A stretch of DNA of 64,000 nt from Clostridiaceae bacterium (GTDB taxonomy: Bacteria > Bacillota > Clostridia > Lachnospirales > Lachnospiraceae): positions 1-64,000 of the forward strand of contig CAJTGF010000010.1 in assembly GCA_910575585.1 (NCBI GenBank), written 5' to 3'. Numbering within the stretch: position 1 is the stretch's first letter; each line of letters opens with the position of its first letter. The notes under the pieces were generated by a model, which was not told the DNA's origin, did not search any database, and saw nothing but the letters and a program-made list of their open reading frames with translations. Both the position numbers and the translations under genes were made by a program. Below, piece after piece: positions 35,548 to 46,500 of this stretch.

Positions 35548-35589
35548 TCCGCAAATTGGGAACGAAAAATGGCCGCTTTGATCCATCTT
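35545..35589 (+). promoter_or_regulatory. TTATCCGCA copy and weak promoter-like motif
   Basis: TTATCCGCA at 35545-35553 follows the terminator. AAATGG (35567-35572), 9 nt and TCCATCTT (35582-35589) is a weaker match in the same spacing as the AAATCC/CCCATACT sites, 31 nt before ATG 35620. Confidence 0.35.
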
Positions 35590-35619
35590 TTTACCGAGAA
35601 GGGGGTATCGTGAAAAAAT

Positions 35620-36294
35620 ATGGAAAAAGTGGATCTTTGTTACCTATACGACGTCGTATACAGCGGCAACAGCAGCGCCATCCTGCATGAAGTCAGCAGG
35701 GACGCATTATCCAACAGCGATATCGGCTACCTGTGCCGGTACGCATGCGAGTATTACCTGCACTGGGGGTCGGAGGAAACGATACATAAGCTGTCCAAGC
35801 CGGTTCTGCAGATGATGAAGCTGGGCAACCTTGTGGAAGAGATGAAGCTCCCGTTGGAGATTTCGCCGCCGGAAAAGATGGTCTATCTCTATTCCCTGAT
35901 GTACCCGGAGTATCTGGGGAGATTCCCGAAGGAGTTTTTTGTGACAGCTTTTTATCGTTCCGTGTTCACTGGGCATAGGAAGGAATTTCCGCGCTGTTTT
36001 TTTTCCGGCGGGTACGGGGCCGAGCAGAATGCCAGAATCTGTCTGATATACGCACTCCAGGCGTTCGCCGGCTGCCGTACCAGCAGGGACTGTATCCGTT
36101 TCATGTCTTCCAGGCAGGCAATCCCGTTCTTAAAGGAGGTGAAACTGTATTACGTCATGAAACGGCGGTATAAGACGCCCATAGCATATGTCAATGACGC
36201 CCTGGCGATGGTCGGAATCCTGGAACCGGGCAGCATGTGCATAGATCTTTGCGTCAGGCACGCGGCGTCATCCGGCGTGGCGGACAGGATGTAA
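35620..36294 (+). CDS. Unrecognised 224-aa protein
   Basis: Starts 31 nt after a weak shared motif; GAGAAGGGGG lies upstream but spaced far from the ATG. The protein is helical in character, Tyr- and Cys-rich (YLCRYACEYYLHWGSEET, ARICLIYALQAFAGC, MCIDLCVRHAA), with no signal peptide or convincing membrane helix. No family was recognised. It is the first gene of a unit leading to the 166-aa protein and perhaps the giant gene at 36988. Confidence 0.6.
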   Translation: MEKVDLCYLYDVVYSGNSSAILHEVSRDALSNSDIGYLCRYACEYYLHWGSEETIHKLSKPVLQMMKLGNLVEEMKLPLEISPPEKMVYLYSLMYPEYLGRFPKEFFVTAFYRSVFTGHRKEFPRCFFSGGYGAEQNARICLIYALQAFAGCRTSRDCIRFMSSRQAIPFLKEVKLYYVMKRRYKTPIAYVNDALAMVGILEPGSMCIDLCVRHAASSGVADRM

Positions 36295-36354
36295 GCCGGA
36301 AGCGGGTGGCCCTGGAGGACAGGCTGGCACCTGAAAAATGAGAATCCCGGGGAA

Positions 36355-36375
36355 AACGGGCAGATGCTCCATAAT
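36355..36375 (+). promoter_or_regulatory. Weak variant of the shared promoter-like motif
   Basis: AAACGG, 8 nt and TCCATAAT resemble AAATCC-N9-CCCATACT. The gene at 36434 begins 58 nt later. On its own this would not be called; the position makes it worth recording. Confidence 0.25.
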
Positions 36376-36433
36376 TTCATTAAGCCGCCAGAAGTCAGGC
36401 GGAAATATAAAAAATGAAAAGGAGCATCAGATT

Positions 36434-36934
36434 ATGAAACCATTAAAAGAGCCAAACGCATATATGCCGAAAGAGGATGAAAAGCCGGGATGCCTGACCC
36501 GCCCGGTGCGCGTCACGATGGAAAGCCGCCTGCCGGGCGCCAAGCACACGGCAAAGACGGTGACGGAATGTGAGAGCGCAATCATCCTGTCAGAGAAGGT
36601 AACGGGCGCTGTCCGTTCGGAAAAAGACCCTTCCGAGTTCCTGGAAAAGAGGGAGGGTTCCATCGAGATGGCCGGCTTCAAGCATCCGGGTGATGCCGTG
36701 AGCCTCCTGGTGTCCTCCGCAGTGGCGGCGGTGCATCAGATGAGCGGGGAAGACGAGAAACGATTCAAAACGAATTTCCTGACTGCCGCCCAGATCATGC
36801 TGGACCGGTCCGGGATCAGCCGGGAGGACCTGACCCTCCAGGTATCGGATGAGATGCTGGCGCACCGCCAGGAGGTCATCGAGAAGGACAAGCAGGCGAA
36901 GGCAGAAGCGGCAGTGCAGGCCGGAAAACGGTAA
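36434..36934 (+). CDS. Unrecognised 166-aa protein
   Basis: AAAAGGAGC precedes ATG 36434; the frame is open to 36338 but without a site. The protein is soluble, with a middle segment SLLVSSAVAAVHQMSGEDEK and a charged C-terminal helix (RQEVIEKDKQAKAEAAVQAG). No family was recognised. It ends 53 nt before the 2086-aa secreted protein and may be co-transcribed with it. Confidence 0.6.
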   Translation: MKPLKEPNAYMPKEDEKPGCLTRPVRVTMESRLPGAKHTAKTVTECESAIILSEKVTGAVRSEKDPSEFLEKREGSIEMAGFKHPGDAVSLLVSSAVAAVHQMSGEDEKRFKTNFLTAAQIMLDRSGISREDLTLQVSDEMLAHRQEVIEKDKQAKAEAAVQAGKR

Positions 36935-36987
36935 GGCGTATTGGCAGAGGAAAAGGCGGGTCGGGGGAAAGATAGGAGGAAGCAAAC

Positions 36988-39900
36988 ATGCATCATAGGA
37001 ACAGATTCAGGAAAAGCACTGCGGCGGTCCTGGCCGTCGCCCAATGTGCTACGCCAGCATTTGCGGCAGTAGCCGGGGCATGGGAAGTAAAGGACGGGCA
37101 GTGGATGTACATGGGGGAGGACGGGAAATACCTGTCGGATGCCTGGCTGCGTGACCCGTCAGACGGACACCTCTACCATCTGGATGCGTCCGGAGTCACG
37201 GATTCTGGGTGGAAGCTGATAGATGGCATCTGGTATTTCCTGACTAACGAGCATAATGGGTCCTTCGGGGCAGCCATAGAGAATGCCTGGGCCTGGGTGG
37301 ACGGGTACTGTTATTACTTCGGGGCAGACGGGAAGATGGCCGCAGCATGTACTACGCCGGACGGCTTTACTGTAAACGAGGACGGGCAGTGGACTGAGAA
37401 CGGGGTTGCCGTCTACGTGCCGGGCCGGGGGTACCAGACCAAGCCAACACCCGGGGGCAGCACACAGATGTCCACAGCCAAGACTTCCGGGGGCGGCGGA
37501 GGCCGGGGAGGCAGCTCATCCGGAGGCAACGGAGGTTCTGGAGGCGGAAGCCATGGCGGAGGGAGTGGCACTTCATCCGGGAACCAGGATCCCGATTCCG
37601 GGACCGGGAACCCCGGGGAAAAGCCGGAGGACGGGACAGGGACACCGGACGAGACACATCGGGAGACCCTGTATGCCTATACAGTACGCTATACGGATAC
37701 AGAAGGGAACCTGCTGGCTTCCTACGAACGGAAGGCCCTTAAGGATTCCGTCATCACTGCAGATGCCAAAGAATTCGCAGGCTACCGGAAGCGGGACGCC
37801 GGGCAGTCCGTGTTCCACTTGACCATGGACCAGGCTGTGTTCGCGGTGGTCTATGAAAAAGACGCAGGGACGGGCCAGGGCAGCCAGGAGGAGCAGGTAT
37901 CCTATTCGTACCGCATCCGCTACGTGGACGAGGAAGGATTCGTGTTCTCCGAAACGGTAGGCAGCGGCAGGCCTGGGGGAGAGATTTGGATCCCGCAGAA
38001 AGCCTTTGACGGGTATGCAAGGAAGCCGGGCCAGCCGGACAGCCGGATTTTGGCCCAGGACAATGCCGTCTTTGATGTTGTCTATGTGAAAGATACAGGC
38101 AAGGAGAGGTATGCCTATACAGTCCGCCATATCGGGCCAAAAGGGGAGAGCCTTCTTGAAGAGACCGGGGAAGGGGATCCCGGCGAAAACGTCAGGCTCA
38201 CGGCATGCGCTTTTGACGGGTACTGCTTGGCCGGAGACCAGGAGGATTCGGCAGAGCTTAATCTGGACGGCCAGGTGTTCACCCTGTATTACGCCCGCCT
38301 GGATATGGAAGAAGATGAAACAAAGGAAGACTTTTATTCCTGCTCCTACACGGTGTACCATTTAGGCACGGACGGGAAAGTCCTCCATACGTCGTCCGGG
38401 GAAGGGGAAGCCGGGAGCCGGATCACCATTGAAACAATGACCTTTGACGGGTACCGGGAAAAAGAAGGGCAGAGCCATGAAAAGACGCTCCCTGTGGGGA
38501 ATGTGACATTCACAGTACTCTACCTAGCGGATGGCGCAGACAGTACAGAATGCAGATATACGGTCCGTTACGCAGCCATGGACGGGACGCTCCTCGGCGA
38601 GGAGAGCGGAAGCGCCAGGGCCGGCTCAAAGGCGGGGATCCCGGTAAGGGAATTTGACGGATACCGGGAGATCGAGAACCAGAACCATGCCGTGACAGTC
38701 ACTTCTGACGGCAGCGTTTTCTATATCAAGTACGAAGAGCAGCGCCCGGAGGAAAATGACACGGAAGACCTTGAAGACCCCGGAAAGGATCCCGGAAATG
38801 GACCGGAAGATCCCGGAAAAGAACCGGAAGGCGGGGAGGATAAGGGCCAAAAATGCTCTTACAGCTTCGTGTTCGTGGACGCATCCGGGAATCAGATCGG
38901 ATTCAAGACCGGGATAGCGGAAGGGGGCACTGTCCTTAGCATCCCGGAGATCGTCCTGGAAGGCTATGGGATCGGGGATGGGGTACAGGATTCCTATACA
39001 GTTGAGGAAGATGGGGAGACCTTCACTATCCCGTGCGTAGAGGAGGAGAGCGGTGCGGATACCGCAACCCCGGGTGAAGCAGATGGGCGGACCTATTATT
39101 ACCTGATCCGCTACTGCGACAGGGATACGGGCGAACTGATCGCCTCCGAATCCGGCCTTGCGTCTGCAGGGACCGAGATCAGCCCGGGCCAGGCACCGGA
39201 AGGCTACACGCTTGCGGACGATACACCGTTCACCGTGGAAGCTACGGAGAGCACCCGGGGGAACCGTTTCACCGCATGGTGCATCAGCGATGAGTACGTG
39301 CTCCCGGCAGGGAGTGTGGAATATACAGTCAGCTGCGTGGATCCGGACGGGAACGTTATCCGGACTTTCTCCGGCACTGCGCTGTCCGGCACCGTGATAC
39401 GCCCGGACTACGAGATCTACGGGTATGACATGGATACGGAGCAGGAATATGAGTTTACCGTGACGGAGGATGATTTCACCTTCGAAGTGCTCTACATCCC
39501 TTACCGGATCATGAAGTTTGAGTTCCGCATCACGGATATCGATACAGGCGCCGTCCTCCTTACGAAAGAAATGGAAGGGCGGGCAGGCAGCCGGGTGGAT
39601 GTCCCCTTCACGGAGGAAGACCTTGCCGTGGAGGGCTATGATCTTTTGAGCAGCATCCCCGCCAGCGTACTGGTCTCATCCAATGCCGGGAATAATGCCA
39701 TGAACATTTACGTCAAGGAGACTCCGGAACCGGTTGAGATCGAGGATATCCGGACATACGTAGTCCATTTCGTGTCTTACCATGACCGGGACATGAAGAT
39801 CTTCGATGACAGGATAGGCACGGCCCCGGCCGGGACGGATATCTCCGTTTCCTTCCTTACGAAAGTGAACCTCCCTGATGGGACCTACGAGGCTATCGCC

Positions 39901-42900
39901 CAGGGGGACACCATGGAGTTCACGGTGGAGCCCCAGGTGGACGTGAACGAGTTCTATATCTATTACTACCGGACGGAAGAGTTCGATAACGCGGAAGCAG
40001 CTGAAGTGGGGTATTCCATCCAGCTGAAGGCTGTGGACACGAAGAGTGTCCTTGCGGTCATGACCGGGAAGGCAAAGCCAGGGACACGGATCTATTACCG
40101 GAACACATTCCCGGAATACGCATTCCGCACGGATGAAGCCAATTTCTTCATCGTGACCCCGGAGACCAGCGAGAATTATGTGACTGTACCCTTGTACCGG
40201 ATCAGCGGGAACCCTCCCGTGATCAACAACGTGACCGGGAAATATGACGGCGCTGAATGGCTGATGACCTTTACGGACGAACTGGGGAACCAGCTCCTGC
40301 CGTGGAGGAACGGGTTCACGAGGAAAGGGGATACCATCTACGCTGATTACCCGGATACCATCTACGGCGAGGACGGCGTGGTCTACCGGGCCATGAAGGA
40401 AGGGCCTTATGTGGAACGCATGGACGGTACAGTCTATCGCCAGTACAATATCAAGTACCAGAAAGGGGACGGCTCCGGGAACCTCCTGGACAAATGGAAG
40501 AAGGAAGCCCAGGCGGCTTTCGACGCCATCAAGAGGACCGTGCCTTACTCCTATACCGTGGTCTACCGGGAAGAGGATTCTTGGAACGACGTGGCCGTGT
40601 ACGCAGGGGTCGGCGGCAAGGATGAAACAGTATCCGTTCAGGGGATCCAGATCCCCGGATACCGCCTCCCGGACGACACAGAGCATTCCTTCCTCCTGGA
40701 CGAGGACGGGAAGCAGGTAGTATTCTACTGCGAGCCGATCGATGGGAAACAGTCGATGAACCAGCAGAAGAATGATTACCAGATCCGGTTCACGGACGGG
40801 AAGGGGAATGACGTGCTGGAACCCGTGGAAGGGTACATGGCCTTTGAGACCGGGAACAGCCACAGCTATATGACGCTGCATTATCCGGACACATTCCGGG
40901 ACAGGAACGGCGATATCTGGGAGGCTGACGAGAATGGCCCGAAGCAGTTCGTCATGTGGAACCTGGACGCCAACCAGTACGAGGTCACCTACCACCGGTA
41001 TTACGAGAACGGGTATGAGAACCTGTTCGCAGACAATGCCGGGGATGCCAGGAGGCTCCTGACGGAAGCGGCGGTGTTCACCGTGGATGCCGAAACACAT
41101 TCCTATATCGTGATCGGGCGGGATTACGACCCGGCCACAACGGAGGTCAGCACTGTCATCTCCCGGTACGGCATTGCAAACTATTCAACCGAAAAGCTGG
41201 ATGAGTTTGTCCTGGACGGGGTGTCCTACCATGTGGTGCGGGTGATGTTCAACCGTACCTGGAACCAGGAGACCTGCACCCATGATATGGAAGTGACCAG
41301 CTGCGTGGAAGCAGGCTGCGAGGTGACGGGGATGGAGACGCGCACCTGCAGGAAATGCGGTTATTCCGAGACCACTTATTTCCACGCATACGGGCATGAG
41401 GACGCAAACCATGACGGCATGTGTGATAACTGCGGTGCGATGATGGCGATGAACATTGGGGACGAGATCACCGTGACCTGGAACCCCGGGTCGCTGGGCA
41501 AAGACCCCGTGGACATCAATTTCATCTGCATCGACACGGACTACAAAGGCACGGGTAAAAAGCTGCTGTATGCGATCGACGCGCTCCAGCCGGCAACTTA
41601 CGGGTGTTACAGTGCGGACGGGCGGGCGGATTACATGTCGAGTGACTTAAAGGCCTACCTGGAAGATGAGTTCCTGGACGGCTTGAGCAGCCGGGATGCC
41701 CTCACATCCGCAGACGGGCGGTCTGTTGGGCTTTTGACTCTGGAGGAATACCGGGCATACCGGGCGCAGGCGGCGAACGTCTATAAGTTCCCGTCAGGTC
41801 TTACGGTCCTCCATGAAGGGTCCGGGGAGGACGGCCTGGTAGCCTTGAGCAACGGCACTAGGGTATCCCCGGAGGAAGCGGGGACGAAACCGGTCCATCC
41901 GGTCATCTTCATGGATGCGGGCGGTGCGGTGGAAGGCACGGTCAGTGGACGCTGGAAGGTCGGGGATTTCCAGTCCAGGCATATCGGCGGCAAATCTTAC
42001 CTATTCCGGTGCGTGAACGACAACTACAAGGACAATTCCAACTTAGACAAGACGATGGCTATCTTCCTGTGCGACACCGTTATCCCGTCTTATGAAGGGC
42101 TGGGTTTCAATGAGGACAATACCAAGCGGGACACCCGTTTCTTCGGGGAGAACAACAATTACCGCTATTCCGTCATCCGGCAGTTTTTGCGGGAGAACCA
42201 GAGGGAGACGGGGAGCCTGGTCACCATGGATGTCGGGGTCAAGAACGAGTACGAGGGTTCTACCGCCACAGGGAGTTTTGAAGCCCTGAACGAAAAAGAC
42301 CTTACCAGGCACAAACGGAACGTTTCACAGTACCTGGAAGAACAGCTGTTCATCCCGTCCGTGGAGGAAGCGCTGGACATGAGGGACTACCTCTGGAAAT
42401 TCGACAGGAGCGGCAGGGACAACATCGATGCCGTGTATGACGGGCAGTACCTTACTTCCTACTGGCTGAGGACCCCTGTGTATGGGACGGACGACATGGT
42501 CTATACGGTGAACCTAAAAGACGGCACCATTGAGCCCCATCCCGTGCAAGAAGAGTACGGGATCCCAAGTACCACCTCTGCCATGGAGTTTTCCGCAGAT
42601 AACGGGAATACATGGAGCCCATGCACGGACGGTACGACCGTGGTATCCGGGCCGGGAACCTACCTGGTGCGGGGGAAAGCGTCAGGGGATGCCGTGACTC
42701 CGGTGCTCTCGGGAAGCATGTATGTCCTGGAAGGCACCACAGGCGGGCAGGAATATTCCACGGATGACGGGGCAACCTGGAACCCGTGTTCGGACGGGCA
42801 GACCGCCGTCGGCGTGGGCCGGGCGTGCCTGGTGCGCGTGAAAGGATATTCGTATCAGGTAAATGCTTCTGCGGCAGTGCAGGTACTGGCTTCCACGGAT

Positions 42901-43248
42901 CCGTCTATGGAATGGTCCGCTGACGGAGGGGCGACCTGGAACGCATGTCTGCAGACGCTCACGCCGGTACCTGGCGCGGGGACCTACACCATGCGGCGCA
43001 GGGACAACCCGGAAGGGCTGTGGGATCAGGAGTCCGCGGCGAGGTACCGGATAAACGGGACTTCCTATGGGTACGAATATTCCATGGACGGCCGGACATG
43101 GCAGATCTGCACGGACGGAGCCACTTATGTGATGGAGCCGGGAAACTATACGGTACGGAGGGCGGAGGCCGGTGAGGACCGGGAAGCAGTCAAAAAGACA
43201 TGCAGTGTCGGGATACGGCCGATGTACGCAGTGTACCAGGAACAGTGA
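36988..43248 (+). CDS. Giant secreted protein 1 (2086 aa), MucBP-like repeats
   Basis: ATAGGAGGAAGC precedes the ATG. Residues 1-27 are a signal peptide (AAVLAVAQCATPAFA). Next come cell-wall-binding (choline-binding-like) repeats to about 140 (GKYLSDAWLRDPSDGHLYHL, GYCYYFGADGKMAAA) and a Gly/Ser linker. From about 228 at least six repeats of roughly 70 residues follow, each with YxYxVRYxDxxG, then a FDGY motif and FxVxYxKD, like MucBP adhesin repeats. Around 1430-1485 is a zinc-ribbon-like run (CTHDMEVTSC, CRKCGYSE, CDNCGAMM). A DUF6273-like domain (IGDEITVTWNPGS) and short beta repeats (EYSTDDGATWNPC) follow. No LPXTG motif or membrane anchor is seen; wall attachment would be through the N-terminal repeats. 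Confidence 0.85.
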   Translation: MHHRNRFRKSTAAVLAVAQCATPAFAAVAGAWEVKDGQWMYMGEDGKYLSDAWLRDPSDGHLYHLDASGVTDSGWKLIDGIWYFLTNEHNGSFGAAIENAWAWVDGYCYYFGADGKMAAACTTPDGFTVNEDGQWTENGVAVYVPGRGYQTKPTPGGSTQMSTAKTSGGGGGRGGSSSGGNGGSGGGSHGGGSGTSSGNQDPDSGTGNPGEKPEDGTGTPDETHRETLYAYTVRYTDTEGNLLASYERKALKDSVITADAKEFAGYRKRDAGQSVFHLTMDQAVFAVVYEKDAGTGQGSQEEQVSYSYRIRYVDEEGFVFSETVGSGRPGGEIWIPQKAFDGYARKPGQPDSRILAQDNAVFDVVYVKDTGKERYAYTVRHIGPKGESLLEETGEGDPGENVRLTACAFDGYCLAGDQEDSAELNLDGQVFTLYYARLDMEEDETKEDFYSCSYTVYHLGTDGKVLHTSSGEGEAGSRITIETMTFDGYREKEGQSHEKTLPVGNVTFTVLYLADGADSTECRYTVRYAAMDGTLLGEESGSARAGSKAGIPVREFDGYREIENQNHAVTVTSDGSVFYIKYEEQRPEENDTEDLEDPGKDPGNGPEDPGKEPEGGEDKGQKCSYSFVFVDASGNQIGFKTGIAEGGTVLSIPEIVLEGYGIGDGVQDSYTVEEDGETFTIPCVEEESGADTATPGEADGRTYYYLIRYCDRDTGELIASESGLASAGTEISPGQAPEGYTLADDTPFTVEATESTRGNRFTAWCISDEYVLPAGSVEYTVSCVDPDGNVIRTFSGTALSGTVIRPDYEIYGYDMDTEQEYEFTVTEDDFTFEVLYIPYRIMKFEFRITDIDTGAVLLTKEMEGRAGSRVDVPFTEEDLAVEGYDLLSSIPASVLVSSNAGNNAMNIYVKETPEPVEIEDIRTYVVHFVSYHDRDMKIFDDRIGTAPAGTDISVSFLTKVNLPDGTYEAIAQGDTMEFTVEPQVDVNEFYIYYYRTEEFDNAEAAEVGYSIQLKAVDTKSVLAVMTGKAKPGTRIYYRNTFPEYAFRTDEANFFIVTPETSENYVTVPLYRISGNPPVINNVTGKYDGAEWLMTFTDELGNQLLPWRNGFTRKGDTIYADYPDTIYGEDGVVYRAMKEGPYVERMDGTVYRQYNIKYQKGDGSGNLLDKWKKEAQAAFDAIKRTVPYSYTVVYREEDSWNDVAVYAGVGGKDETVSVQGIQIPGYRLPDDTEHSFLLDEDGKQVVFYCEPIDGKQSMNQQKNDYQIRFTDGKGNDVLEPVEGYMAFETGNSHSYMTLHYPDTFRDRNGDIWEADENGPKQFVMWNLDANQYEVTYHRYYENGYENLFADNAGDARRLLTEAAVFTVDAETHSYIVIGRDYDPATTEVSTVISRYGIANYSTEKLDEFVLDGVSYHVVRVMFNRTWNQETCTHDMEVTSCVEAGCEVTGMETRTCRKCGYSETTYFHAYGHEDANHDGMCDNCGAMMAMNIGDEITVTWNPGSLGKDPVDINFICIDTDYKGTGKKLLYAIDALQPATYGCYSADGRADYMSSDLKAYLEDEFLDGLSSRDALTSADGRSVGLLTLEEYRAYRAQAANVYKFPSGLTVLHEGSGEDGLVALSNGTRVSPEEAGTKPVHPVIFMDAGGAVEGTVSGRWKVGDFQSRHIGGKSYLFRCVNDNYKDNSNLDKTMAIFLCDTVIPSYEGLGFNEDNTKRDTRFFGENNNYRYSVIRQFLRENQRETGSLVTMDVGVKNEYEGSTATGSFEALNEKDLTRHKRNVSQYLEEQLFIPSVEEALDMRDYLWKFDRSGRDNIDAVYDGQYLTSYWLRTPVYGTDDMVYTVNLKDGTIEPHPVQEEYGIPSTTSAMEFSADNGNTWSPCTDGTTVVSGPGTYLVRGKASGDAVTPVLSGSMYVLEGTTGGQEYSTDDGATWNPCSDGQTAVGVGRACLVRVKGYSYQVNASAAVQVLASTDPSMEWSADGGATWNACLQTLTPVPGAGTYTMRRRDNPEGLWDQESAARYRINGTSYGYEYSMDGRTWQICTDGATYVMEPGNYTVRRAEAGEDREAVKKTCSVGIRPMYAVYQEQ

Positions 43249-43261
43249 CACAAAAAAACAG

Positions 43262-43282
43262 CAGAAAAAAATGTTATCCGCA
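43262..43282 (+). promoter_or_regulatory. Dispersed 9-mer copy after giant gene 1
   Basis: CAGAAAAAAATG followed by TTATCCGCA (43274-43282) and GAAA. A minus-strand copy lies at 43319-43327 just beyond the terminator, and a third (plus strand) at 43380-43388, making three in 115 nt. Confidence 0.5.
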
Positions 43283-43284
43283 GA

Positions 43285-43319
43285 AACCCGGGGAAGGCAG
43301 AAGCTTTCCCCGGGTTTTT
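43285..43319 (+). terminator. Terminator after giant gene 1
   Basis: AACCCGGGGAA pairs with TTTCCCCGGGTT around a short loop, followed by TTTTTG. It lies about 40 nt after the stop codon. Confidence 0.88.
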
Positions 43320-43360
43320 GCGGATAAGCAAAAACGGGAAACTTATTTTATATTAGGAAG

Positions 43361-43509
43361 AAAACAGTCAAAAAAACCGTTATCCGCAGAAAATGGGCAT
43401 TTTCTGGCTGGAAACCCGACCCATCTACATGCCGGACAGCGGCAGGCTGGAAATATTTTTCAACGGAAGGCTGGAAAATGCCACAAAAATCCCGGGCATC
43501 TCCCATACT
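43361..43509 (+). promoter_or_regulatory. Shared intergenic element upstream of giant gene 2
   Basis: AAAACAGTCAAAAAAACCG followed by TTATCCGCA (43380-43388) and GAAAA. About 100 nt later AAATCC (43487-43492), 9 nt and CCCATACT (43502-43509) occur in the setting CACAAAAATCCC...CATCTCCCATACT, which is identical at every base outside a 3-nt window to the site before giant gene 3. The GTG start is 70 nt downstream. Confidence 0.6.
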
Positions 43510-43579
43510 GTCTATGATACTGTTCCGGCCGTCATTCCGGCTGGACGGACAAGGCAAATAAGAAAGGAGTTTTTGCACA

Positions 43580-46500
43580 GTGAGAAAGAACAGATCAAAG
43601 CTTATGAAACGGTATACCGTTGCAGTCGTATCTGTTGCTACCGCGCTCCCGACAGTGGCGCCTGCGGTCCCGGCGTTTGCCGACGAAGAGGATGATGCCC
43701 TTGCGGAAGGCGCGGGTATTGAGGACCAGGAAGGCTCCGAAGAGATCCTGAAGGGATTGGCCAGTGAAGACACGGAAGGTACAGAGGAAACAGAAAGCAG
43801 TGAGGAAGGATCAGGAGAGTCCCAGGAGGCTGACGGTTCCGGCAAATCTGGAGTTTCAGAAGACACAGAAGCCGGGAAATCCGAAGAGTCCAGCGGGGCG
43901 GATGGCCAGGAGGGCGCATCTGAGGCATTTGATGAGTCTAGTAAATCCGATAAGGATGAAAAGGACGAAGAAACCAGCAAGTCCAGGGAAGATGGCGAAG
44001 ATAAGCTGGACGACGTGATCCTGGACGATGGGGAAGCCTCAAAGGGATCACAGCCGGAGGAGACAAAAGAAACAGAGGAAGCGGAAGGGACGGAGAATGC
44101 CGAGGAGAAAAAGGAAGAGGACGAAGACCTATCCGGCGACCTGGATCTGTCCAGCAAGGCGTTCGCCGATTATCCCGAATTTGGTTCCGCCGAGTTCGTG
44201 GAATGGCTTTCCGGCGCATCTGATGAAGAAATCGTAGAGTGGTACGCAGTCGCCGGAGCTTACCTGAATACCGACAAGGCTACCAGTTCTGACGCTGAAA
44301 GAGCCGCGATCCCCTTCGGGACCGACGCATTCTGGGCATGGGTTTACGAAGATGCGGCCGAGTTAAAGGACGGCGAGTGGCTCTATGACATGGATGCAAT
44401 CCTGGAATGGATGGTGGATGCGGGGTATGAGGACGCAAAGGCATTCATGGACGAGTTCTTCTTAAGCTCCGATACCCTGCTGGCAGTTTCCGAGTACCCG
44501 GAGTTCGGCTCTGCGGAATTTTTCGCATGGCTTGCGGAAGCGTCAGAAGACCAGGTACGTGCATGGCACGATATCAATAAGAAGGGGGCGGAAGGCGCAA
44601 CAGAGGAGCAGCTTGCTTCCTATGCCCTAGAATATGACTCCGATGAGTTCTGGGAGTGGGCTACGGAGAACTGTGCCAACATCATTGATGAGGAGGCTGG
44701 CACGTTCTCTTACCGCTATGACGTGATCTATGACTGGATCTGCCATGTACCCTTTGAGCAGGCATACCAGTTCCTGCAGTTTTTGATGGTCGATGCGCAG
44801 ACAAGCACCTTTGCTGCTGCAGGCAGGTTGTGGCCGAACAATTACGGTAGCACAGGGAACCTGTATGATGACGGGAGGGGAACGGAAGAGAATCCCTATA
44901 TCATCGACAGCGTGGCAGACCTGCGCCTGTTTGCCGTGACGATCGCACAGAACCCGTCCAAGTACAACAACAATGATGTGTACTACCTGATCGAGAACGG
45001 GACCTATGACCTGAACGGTTCCTGGATCCCCATCGGCGGGGCATTGAACCCTGGTGGCAGCCCGACTGCATTCCTGGGGCACCTGGCATGTGAGAAGAAC
45101 GTGGTGATCGAGAACTTCGGCTTTAAGTCCAACACGGCCATTGGCATCACCCCGGACATCGTGAATGGCGTGATTGACCAGACCCATGTCGGTTTCTTCG
45201 CGAAACTGGGGGCCGGATCCAGCGTAACTGGTCTGAGGCTCCAGACCGACAACAACAATATCGCCGCCTCTGCAGACTATACGGGCATCCTTGCTGGAGA
45301 AGCCGTGGACTGCACGATCAAGGAGTGCGTGGTGAGCGGGTATGTCAAGAGTTCCTACGGATATGTGGGCGGTCTGGTAGGGTACGTACACAGCTCCAAC
45401 ACGGCTGACAATAACCGGGGCTGCGTCATCGAGAACTGTATCGCGGATGAAGTTGCGGTATGGACGGATACCGCAGCGCCAAACGGCTTCTGCAACGGGT
45501 ATTCCGCAGTAGGCGGCATTGCGGGCTATGCTTCCAATTCCTCTATCCTGGATACCTCCGTGGACACCAATTCCGGTTCCGGGAACCATATCTACGGCAA
45601 TGCGGCATATGTCGGCGGCGTGGTCGGAGCCATCAAGAATTCCAATATCATCAACACCCATGTGGAGAGCGGCCAGGTCGGCAGCACCGGTTCCTACGCA
45701 GTCGGAGGCATCGTCGGCGGCTACGAGGGAGGCCAGGTGAAGGTCGGCAGGTTTTCAGGCGACATCATTGCGCCGGCCAGCGGCTATAACTATTCCGCAT
45801 GCTTCGTCGGCGCAGCAATCCGCGGCCACAGTTTTACTTATGGCGAGACGGGCGACCTCTGCTACCTGTTTGCGGATACCAAGTCTAAAGCAGACAAGGG
45901 CGTGTTCGGAGGGAAACCGGCAGATGTCGGAGGCACGTTCGGCACAGATGCCCATATCGGCTACTGGCACGCAGGTGACAAGGGCTATACCCTGATCTCT
46001 GGATCCATCGACCAGGACAGCGCAGACGGCGATTACTTCTATGAAGAGCTGGAGCGGGGCATCCTGGCATGTACGAGGGCCGCAGGCAGCCAGTCCGCCG
46101 TTGACCCGAACCTGGACACCCTGGACCATTTTACCTGCGACAGCAGCGGTAACCCGATCCGCGGCTACCTGCTCACCGTAGCTACACCCATCGTGGACGG
46201 CAAGGAGGCGGCGCATATGACCGCTTATGTCCTTGGCAACAATTACCGCAAACCGTGTACGGCGACGAACCAGGCTGCGTTTGCCAAAGGCGATGTCGTA
46301 TATCTGACCTTCCAGGACCTGGAGGATGCGGACGCTTATTACCAGCTGAACACCGAAGTGGCACAGAACCCGTGGTATTCCTACCACAACAGCGACATTT
46401 TCACTGTTTACGAGGAGGATGTGGAGAAGGCGGGGGTAAATAAGTCCGGCGGCTATCATTTCACCATGCCTGCTTCCGATACGACCGTGGGGGCTGTATA

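Noticed and set aside
37481-37570. Repetitive GGA/GGC-rich DNA as a possible CRISPR or tandem-repeat locus
   Set aside because: It encodes the Gly/Ser linker of giant protein 1 and has no spacer structure. The same holds for the Gly-rich stretch at about 53040-53100.
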